A DNA stretch of 18,016 nucleotides from Flavobacterium psychrophilum (GTDB taxonomy: Bacteria; Bacteroidota; Bacteroidia; Flavobacteriales; Flavobacteriaceae). Shown here in pieces: positions 1-5,883 of this stretch. Both the position numbers and the translations under genes were made by a program. The notes beneath the pieces are model-generated. The model did no database searches. It was not told the DNA's origin and saw only the letters and a program-made list of their open reading frames with translations. Each line of letters begins with the position of its first letter. The stretch's first letter is position 1. The stretch is from assembly GCA_022730285.1 (NCBI GenBank), contig DZCQ01000014.1, forward strand, positions 35,791 through 53,806, given 5' to 3'.

Positions 1-152
1 TTAGAACGGAAATACAACAAATAAGCTAAAATTACTAATACTACAAAAGGAAGATAAGATCCAACTAGAACTCCTATATCATAACTAGTATTAGTAGTTT
101 CCACTAATTTTCTTTCAATTACAGGTTGAGTAGATAGAAATGTTATTTTCAT
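1..152 (-). CDS. small membrane protein, N-terminal part only (cut by window edge)
   Basis: Reading the minus strand from an ATG at 152-150 gives 50 open codons that run off the left edge without a stop. An in-frame TAG lies four codons upstream of this ATG, so this is the earliest possible start. The peptide begins MKITFLSTQP, has a short polar stretch, then a hydrophobic segment at about residues 26-47 that looks like a single membrane helix followed by an Arg (positive-inside). It starts 28 bases after the stop of the lipoprotein gene at 181-1110 on the same strand, so the two probably share a transcript. I do not recognise the family; too little is visible. It could instead be a chance reading frame, but the membrane-helix composition and tight spacing favour a gene. 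Confidence 0.5.
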   Translation of the reverse strand, partial: MKITFLSTQPVIERKLVETTNTSYDIGVLVGSYLPFVVLVILAYLLYFRS

Positions 153-180
153 GTTTTTAGGTTTCTATAAAAAAATTGCT

Positions 181-1110
181 TTACAAGGTAGTAATGTATT
201 CTCCAAATATATAATTATCACTTAATGGATATATGTAGCTTTGTACTCCATTTTCAAAAGTCGTTTTATATAATGTAATGGTATGTTTAAAATGGGTGGC
301 GTCTATTGCTATTGTTTCTACAGTAATTATTCCTGACACATCTGCTACTCCATTTTTCGCAATCCATTCTTCGGTTAAAATGGGTGCAGAAGGAGTAATT
401 GAAGCACAAAAATAATTTGTATTCAAGCTTCCACTAAATATTCTATATACTACTTTATTGTTAATCCCATCTATAATTGCAGTTCTAGGAGTTGTGGTTG
501 CAGCATTCAAAAATAGGCTAGAACTTACATCTAATAATAGTGCTTTGTTATCTTTAAACTTAAATATCAAGTTGTTGGTAGAACATTTTTGGGTAGTTGC
601 CAATGTAAAGTCAAAATCTAAGTTTACAATATTTGTTCTGTAATTCCCAAAAGTGTAAGTATCATAGACAATTTGCTCTCCATTTGCAACAAAAGTAACA
701 TTTTTGAATACTATATTATGGTTGTATGCTAGAACTGTAATGCCATCTGTATCAAAAATTTTATTTCGTGTTATTTCTATCGTACCTCCTACTACATTCC
801 ATTGTTCTAAAACAGGAAGAGTTGGAATAGTACAAACCTCAGAAGTTGATGCAGTTTCGCTATATTTTTTATACGTCAAGGAAGTTGTTCCACCAATATT
901 AATAGTAGAAGTTCCTTCGGTATTTGGGAAATTAGTTTCGGGAGTGTTTAAAATTAATGCTTCTTGGTAGTTAATTTTATACAAAATGTTAGATGCTACA
1001 CATTTTTGAACAGATACAGCTTCAAAATTGAATGTTTTGGTAATTAAATCGCCATCGTTACAAGCAGAAAACAGAAAAGAACTCACAAAAATTATCCAAA
1101 GATATTTCAT
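181..1110 (-). CDS. hypothetical lipoprotein with two tandem copies of one domain
   Basis: A 309-aa protein with a lipoprotein signal: hydrophobic residues 4-15, then FSAC with the lipidated Cys at 17, so it should be anchored in a membrane, probably the outer one. The mature part is an internal duplication. Copy 1 covers about residues 27-157 and copy 2 about 166-305. Both start with an F-x-F strand followed by QKC (Cys37, Cys176), then a second Cys (93, 235), a conserved Trp (104, 249), a stretch of alternating hydrophobic residues, and end in YTFGNY or YIFGEY. The paired Cys in each copy could form a disulfide. Sequence is rich in beta-strand patterns. No enzyme motif is visible and I do not recognise a named family. 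It is divergent from the PUL and need not belong to it. Confidence 0.85.
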   Translation of the reverse strand: MKYLWIIFVSSFLFSACNDGDLITKTFNFEAVSVQKCVASNILYKINYQEALILNTPETNFPNTEGTSTINIGGTTSLTYKKYSETASTSEVCTIPTLPVLEQWNVVGGTIEITRNKIFDTDGITVLAYNHNIVFKNVTFVANGEQIVYDTYTFGNYRTNIVNLDFDFTLATTQKCSTNNLIFKFKDNKALLLDVSSSLFLNAATTTPRTAIIDGINNKVVYRIFSGSLNTNYFCASITPSAPILTEEWIAKNGVADVSGIITVETIAIDATHFKHTITLYKTTFENGVQSYIYPLSDNYIFGEYITTL

Positions 1111-1126
1111 TTTATTATTTTTAGAA

Positions 1127-1134
1127 CAAAAATA
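1127..1134 (-). promoter_or_regulatory. candidate -7 promoter box for the duplicated lipoprotein gene
   Basis: On the minus strand this reads TATTTTTG, a full match to the Bacteroidota -7 consensus TAnnTTTG. It lies 16 bases upstream of the start codon, which would give a leader of roughly ten bases. No convincing TTG-type -33 box is seen at the right distance, and in such AT-rich DNA chance matches are common. Confidence 0.3.
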
Positions 1135-1208
1135 GCATTTTTAAATATTAGAAAATAAAAAAACATGAAAAATAAAATTTTAGAAGTAAGTATTTCATTT
1201 ATATTTTA

Positions 1209-1226
1209 AACGAAATCGATTTCGTT
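1209..1226. promoter_or_regulatory. perfect 18-bp palindrome, LacI-family-type operator
   Basis: The sequence AACGAAATCGATTTCGTT equals its own reverse complement. It is centred on CG and has the layout of LacI/GalR/PurR-family operators (known PurR site core ACGCAAACGTTTGCGT). It sits in the divergent region between the lipoprotein gene (starting at 1110, minus) and the MFS sugar transporter (starting at 1362, plus), so it could control either. No LacI-family regulator is encoded in the window, so the binding protein would be elsewhere. In an AT-rich intergenic region, a GC-containing perfect 18-mer palindrome is unlikely by chance. Function is inferred from shape only. Confidence 0.6.
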
Positions 1227-1361
1227 AATAACTTAATTATGACAAATGTATTTTTTTAGTAATAAAAAAGTATTTTTAACAAAAATATATTATTTATATT
1301 CTATTATTTTCGAAATAGAAAAAGTATTTAATTTACTTAATTAACTAAAAAACAAACCATT

Positions 1362-2798
1362 ATGACTTCTAATAATACACAAACTAATTGGACACAGTTT
1401 ATTCCTTTAGTAATTGTTTTCTTTTTTTGGGGATTTGTAGCTGCCAGCAACGATATTTTGATACCCGTTTTCAAAGCTGCTTTTAACTTATCGCAAGGAG
1501 AAAGTCAATTAGTTTCACTAGCATTTTACATTGCCTATACTGTTGGTTCAATTATTTATATGTTAATTTCAGTGATAATCGGGAAGGATTTAGTAAATAA
1601 AATTGGGTATAAAAACGGATTGGCACTAGGCTTAATTATTTCTGCGATAGGAACATTACTATTTTATCCAGCTGCAAATAATCATTCTTTTCCATTAATG
1701 CTATCTGGCTTGTTTATTGTTGCCTTAGGATTTTCATTACAACAAACTGTTGCAAATCCATTAGCAATTGCATTAGGGCCTATCAAGACAGGATCACAAC
1801 GATTAACACTTGCAGGAGGAATTAATAATTTAGGAACAACCATTGGCCCTTTAATAGTAAGCTATGCCATTTTTGGAACGGCATCTGCTGAAGGAACCTC
1901 TTTAAATATCGAAAGCGTCAAAATTCCATATCTTATATTAGGAGTCGCTTTTTTACTGGTTGCTATTTTATTAAAATTCTCCTCATTACCTGAAAAACCT
2001 ACTACAATTAAGGAGGAAGATACTACTACAATAAATACTAAAAATTCTGCTTTAAAATATCCACAATTAGTATTAGGAATGATTGCTATTTTTGTATATG
2101 TTGGTGTAGAAGTTTCTACGGCTAGCAATTTACCCGCTTATATGGAAACAAAATTAGGATTTGCCATTGCAGATGTGGCTCCATACATATCATTATACTG
2201 GGCAAGCTTGATGATAGGACGCTGGACTGGAGCTGTAGAAGCATTTACCACCGATGTGCAACTGCAAAAAATACTGCGATTTGTTGCTCCATATCTTGCA
2301 TTTATAGTGTTTTTAGGTGTAAATAAATTTATGAATCATGATTTAACTCCTTTTTATGTATATGGTTTTATTATTTTGATATTAATTTTTGCAGACATGC
2401 TAAGTCAAGGAAACCCAGCAAGAATGCTATTATTATTTTCAATATTAGGAATTATTGCTTTACTAGTTGGTATGTTCACTTCAGGAATTACAAGTGTATA
2501 TGCATTTACTAGTGTCGGATTATTTTGTAGCACCTTATGGCCATGCATCTTTACACTTGCTGTTAGTGGTTTAGGAAAACATACAAGCCAAGGAAGTAGC
2601 TTCTTGATTATGATGATTATGGGAGGGGGAATTGTAAGCTGGCTACAAGGAGCAATATCTGAAATTATTGGTATTCAAAATAGCTATATAATTGGTATTC
2701 TATGTTTTGCATATCTTGCATTTTATGCTTGGAAGGTAAAACATATATTAATAGCACAAGGAATAAATTTTGATAAAGCAGTTGTAGGCGGACATTAA
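1362..2798 (+). CDS. MFS sugar transporter, FucP/GluP (FHS) family
   Basis: A 478-aa polytopic inner-membrane protein with about twelve hydrophobic segments. The family is shown by the first-helix motif FFFWGFVAASNDILIP (Asp31 aligning with the functional Asp46 of E. coli FucP), the GYKNGLALGL loop, and the QTVANPLAIALGP segment, where the ANP motif is conserved. The position of FucP Glu135 appears to be Gln here, as I recall for many Bacteroidota glucose-type members. The family imports monosaccharides such as fucose, glucose or galactose by proton or cation symport. At the head of this PUL it most likely carries glucose released in the periplasm into the cytoplasm. The start at 1362 leaves a short hydrophilic N-terminus before the first helix. 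A LacI-type palindrome lies 136 bases upstream. The regulator gene follows after 71 bases. Confidence 0.9.
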   Translation: MTSNNTQTNWTQFIPLVIVFFFWGFVAASNDILIPVFKAAFNLSQGESQLVSLAFYIAYTVGSIIYMLISVIIGKDLVNKIGYKNGLALGLIISAIGTLLFYPAANNHSFPLMLSGLFIVALGFSLQQTVANPLAIALGPIKTGSQRLTLAGGINNLGTTIGPLIVSYAIFGTASAEGTSLNIESVKIPYLILGVAFLLVAILLKFSSLPEKPTTIKEEDTTTINTKNSALKYPQLVLGMIAIFVYVGVEVSTASNLPAYMETKLGFAIADVAPYISLYWASLMIGRWTGAVEAFTTDVQLQKILRFVAPYLAFIVFLGVNKFMNHDLTPFYVYGFIILILIFADMLSQGNPARMLLLFSILGIIALLVGMFTSGITSVYAFTSVGLFCSTLWPCIFTLAVSGLGKHTSQGSSFLIMMIMGGGIVSWLQGAISEIIGIQNSYIIGILCFAYLAFYAWKVKHILIAQGINFDKAVVGGH

Positions 2799-2799
2799 A

Positions 2800-2816
2800 A
2801 AAAGATTTTATCTTTT
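2800..2816. other. short AT-rich hairpin between transporter and regulator genes
   Basis: A seven-base inverted repeat, AAAAGAT then ATCTTTT with a three-base loop, lies just after the transporter stop codon. The T-rich side on the + strand belongs to the stem and no T-run follows, so as a + strand terminator it is weak. The rest of the 71-bp gap contains a second six-base repeat (TCTTAC 2835-2840, GTAAGA 2851-2856). Confidence 0.25.
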
Positions 2817-2869
2817 CGCTTTAATATATTCAACTCTTACCAACAATTTTGTAAGAAAAAAAACTACCG

Positions 2870-5632
2870 ATGCACTATTTTTGGTTACAAAATATTTGGA
2901 ACAAAGCAGTATTCTTTCTTTTATTCACAAATGTAGCATTAGGCCAAGAACTATTGCCATTTGTAGAAAATTTTAGTAAATTAAACTACAAAGGAGACAA
3001 CCAAGTTTGGAATGCAGTACAAGGCAAAGACAATGCAATGTATTTTGCAAATAATAGATTTTTGCTACGATACAACGGCGTAAGTTGGGAAAAATATACA
3101 TTGCCAGGCAAGACCATTATACGCTCTGTTTTCTCCGATAAAAATAAAATATACACCGGCTCTTACAATGAATTTGGATATTGGCAAAGAGAAAATGGAA
3201 TACTAAAATACTACTCTTTATCCAAAAATAAAGGCTTTTTTCAAGGTAAATCTAACAACGAAGAAATCTGGAAAATATTCAAATTTGGAGGTTCAATATT
3301 CTTTCAATCTTTTAATGACTTTTATATTAAAAGTAATCAGAAAATTACAAAAATTAGACTCCCTTTTCAAATATCTTATTGTTTTCCTATTGAAAAAAAA
3401 TTATACATTGCATCTGTAAACAAAGGAATTTACTTGTATGAAAACAATAAATTTATAAAAATTGAAAAATGGAATAGTATTAAAAACAACATTATTCATC
3501 ATATAGACATTATTGCAAATGAAATCTATATTTTCACGAAAAATAATGGCGTTTATGTTGATAAAAATAATGTCCTACAAGAATGGCAAAATCCAATTAA
3601 CAAGGTTTTAAAGTCCGAGCTGATTATTGCAAGCAAGTTTATTAACAACAATAAACTTGCAGTTGGGACAGCATTTAACGGAATTTATATTTTTAATTTA
3701 ACAAATAACACCTATCAAAATATTAATAGAGCTAATTCCCTAAAAAATAATTCGGTACTTAGCATTGCTACAGATAACGAAAAGGATTTATGGCTGGGAC
3801 TAGACAATGGAATTGCTCATATAGAAGTTAATTCTCCCATCGAAATATTTTCTGATAATACCGGAAAACTAGGTTCTGTATATGCTATTGCAACAACTAA
3901 AAATGGATACCTACTTGGTTCCAATCATGGCATTTTTGATTTAAATAATAAAAAATTACATTTTGTAAACGACTCTCAAGGGCAAGTATGGGAAATTAAT
4001 AAAGTAAACAACCAATATATTATCGGTCATAACGATGGAACTTTTGCCTATAAAGATGGGCTATATAAGAAATTAAATTCGGTAAATGGTGGTTGGAAAC
4101 TTCTAAAAGATAGTTATAGTAACAGATATTTTCAGGGAGATTACTCCGGAATAGAAATATACAAAGATTGTACCTTTACAGAACACGAAAGAATAGGAAA
4201 TTTAATAAAACCAATTAGAAATATTGCACAAATTAAAGAAAAGGAACTTTGGGTAGTAGATAATTTTAAAAATTTATTTAAAATATCTTTAAAAAAAGAT
4301 ATAAGTAAGAGTTTAATTGAAAATGTTTTACAGAAAAATAAAATCAACAATAAATTTAATGTCAAAATTTTTAAATTTAAACAAGAAATTTATTTCTACA
4401 TAGAAAACAAATGGTACACCGAAAATAATTTGACTAAAAAATTAGAATTAAATAACTTTTTTAACACAAATTTTAAAAACATATCTGATATAATTCCTGT
4501 AAACGATAAATTATTTTTAGTACTAAAAAAAGAAAAAATTCACATAATTAGCCAATATAAAAATCAGTTTATTTGGCAAATGATTCCTGCAAAATACTAT
4601 GAAGGAAAAATTGTAAACGAAGATACCAAAGCCATAACTAAAAATAACAAGATAATTATTAACTTAGATGATGGATTTTTAGTATTCTCCCCAAAATTAA
4701 TCCAAGACAAACCTACTCAAAACTACACAATAGAAGCATTTTATGAAAATAAACTAATTACAGAAAATACAACCATAAAATACAATAAACCAATAGAGTT
4801 AAACATAATTTCTTCATTTCACGGATATAACAAAAAAAACTGCTTTTATACAATTAACAATTCAGACAATTATATACTCGTAGAAAACGGAAAAATTAAT
4901 GTTACCAATTTGAATACTGGAAATCAAGAAATTGATATATTCATACAGCAGCAAAATAAATTTAAAAAAGTAGCAAATTTTAATTTTCAAGTAGCAGAAC
5001 CCTGGTATTTTTCATGGTACATGTTTTTGCTCTACTTTTTTGTATTGTATCTAATTTTTTATTTTTATTACAAATGGAACAAAATTCGTTATGAAGAAAA
5101 AATAAAACTAAAAAACAAAGAAATTACACACCATAAAGAAATTATAGAACTAGAATTAAACACACAAAATAAATTAAAAATACAAGAAATAGAGAAAACA
5201 ATACTGGAGAATCAAGTTATTTCAAAAACCTCAGAAGTGGCAGGAAAGTCGCTTTCTATAGCCAAACAATATGAAATGATTGAAAGTATTCAGAAAATTC
5301 TGGACCAAGAAACCAATATCGACAAGATTAAAATTAATATTAAAAAAGCTATCAAGATAAATTCTATTAACAAAAAAGAATGGAACAGTTTTGAAAAAAA
5401 CTTACTCCAAAGTCATAAAGATTTTGTAGAAAAATTAACCAAAGATTACCCTCTCTTAACTCCAAAAGATATTAAACTATGTATTTATCTTAAAATGGAT
5501 TTATCTTCCAAAGAAATTGCTCCATTAATGAGTATTTCTTTTCGTGGTGTCGAATTGCATCGTTATAGATTAAGAAAAAAATTAAATTTAAACCCAGAAC
5601 AAAACTTATCTAAATTTTTAATAACACTATAA
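2870..5632 (+). CDS. membrane-spanning PUL regulator: sensor propeller, Y_Y_Y-like domain, TM helix, coiled coil, LuxR-like HTH
   Basis: A 920-aa protein with an N-terminal signal sequence (about 1-25, ending ALGQ) and a long periplasmic region (about 27-640) of repeated beta-propeller-like strands with phrases such as DLWLGLDNGIAHIE, typical of two-component-regulator propeller repeats. A short Ig-like Y_Y_Y-type domain (about 645-708) ends FQVAEPWYFSWY and runs into one membrane helix (about 712-734). Then comes a charged coiled coil rich in Lys/Glu (about 736-800) and a C-terminal LuxR/GerE-like helix-turn-helix (about 861-912), with SKEIAPLMSIS then RGVELHRYRLRKKL as the two helices. There is no histidine kinase or receiver domain, so ligand sensing and DNA binding lie in one chain, functionally like SusR of the starch system. 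Likely role: sense a glucan oligosaccharide in the periplasm and activate the susC operon immediately downstream. Confidence 0.87.
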   Translation: MHYFWLQNIWNKAVFFLLFTNVALGQELLPFVENFSKLNYKGDNQVWNAVQGKDNAMYFANNRFLLRYNGVSWEKYTLPGKTIIRSVFSDKNKIYTGSYNEFGYWQRENGILKYYSLSKNKGFFQGKSNNEEIWKIFKFGGSIFFQSFNDFYIKSNQKITKIRLPFQISYCFPIEKKLYIASVNKGIYLYENNKFIKIEKWNSIKNNIIHHIDIIANEIYIFTKNNGVYVDKNNVLQEWQNPINKVLKSELIIASKFINNNKLAVGTAFNGIYIFNLTNNTYQNINRANSLKNNSVLSIATDNEKDLWLGLDNGIAHIEVNSPIEIFSDNTGKLGSVYAIATTKNGYLLGSNHGIFDLNNKKLHFVNDSQGQVWEINKVNNQYIIGHNDGTFAYKDGLYKKLNSVNGGWKLLKDSYSNRYFQGDYSGIEIYKDCTFTEHERIGNLIKPIRNIAQIKEKELWVVDNFKNLFKISLKKDISKSLIENVLQKNKINNKFNVKIFKFKQEIYFYIENKWYTENNLTKKLELNNFFNTNFKNISDIIPVNDKLFLVLKKEKIHIISQYKNQFIWQMIPAKYYEGKIVNEDTKAITKNNKIIINLDDGFLVFSPKLIQDKPTQNYTIEAFYENKLITENTTIKYNKPIELNIISSFHGYNKKNCFYTINNSDNYILVENGKINVTNLNTGNQEIDIFIQQQNKFKKVANFNFQVAEPWYFSWYMFLLYFFVLYLIFYFYYKWNKIRYEEKIKLKNKEITHHKEIIELELNTQNKLKIQEIEKTILENQVISKTSEVAGKSLSIAKQYEMIESIQKILDQETNIDKIKINIKKAIKINSINKKEWNSFEKNLLQSHKDFVEKLTKDYPLLTPKDIKLCIYLKMDLSSKEIAPLMSISFRGVELHRYRLRKKLNLNPEQNLSKFLITL

Positions 5633-5700
5633 ATTTATATTTTTTTTACATATTATATATTTTTAAAACACTATTATTAAAAACATTGCAAAATACAACT

Positions 5701-5722
5701 ACTACATCATTACTACATCATT
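5701..5722 (+). repeat. 11-bp direct tandem repeat upstream of susC, candidate regulator site
   Basis: Two exact, adjacent copies of ACTACATCATT (5701-5711 and 5712-5722), followed by a degenerate third copy (ACTAAATTTAT, 5723-5733). The period is about one helical turn, so repeated contacts would face the same side of the DNA. It lies in the 251-bp gap between the regulator gene and susC, about 160 bases before the susC start. Binding by the neighbouring regulator is only an inference. Confidence 0.5.
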
Positions 5723-5827
5723 ACTAAATTTATAATTTCACTTTTTAACACATAAAAAACAGTAAATCAATTATTTAAAATAAATAAACCAAAAAAAACA
5801 AGTAAATAAGTAATTTAGAAGTGGTAC

Positions 5828-5846
5828 ACTATTACGTTATAGTTTG
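5828..5846 (+). promoter_or_regulatory. imperfect CG-centred dyad and -7-like box before susC
   Basis: Bases 5828-5843 (ACTATTACGTTATAGT) form a 16-bp palindrome with mismatches only at the pair flanking the central ACGT. Overlapping its right arm, 5839-5846 reads ATAGTTTG, close to the Bacteroidota -7 consensus TAnnTTTG but with the first two bases swapped; another near match, TAGATTTA, is at 5847-5854. Either could be the susC promoter, 30-45 bases before the start codon. No clear -33 box is seen. Weak evidence. Confidence 0.3.
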
Positions 5847-5883
5847 TAGATTTACATAAAATTAACTTAACAAATTTTAACAT

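Noticed and set aside
1243..1250. TACATTTG on the minus strand, a full -7 box match near the LacI-type palindrome
   Set aside because: No -33 element at 17-23 bases upstream (a TTTG lies about 29 bases away), and a closer box at 1127-1134 suits the minus-strand gene. Kept only as a possible alternative.
2870..5632. Regulator as a full hybrid two-component system
   Set aside because: The C-terminal part after the membrane helix is only coiled coil plus LuxR-like HTH; no H-box, N/G boxes or receiver Asp region can be seen and the length is too short.
5629..5648. Palindrome TATAAATTTATA overlapping the regulator stop codon with a T-run after it, as terminator
   Set aside because: The stem is A/T only and short, so it would be unstable; such strings are expected in DNA of this composition.
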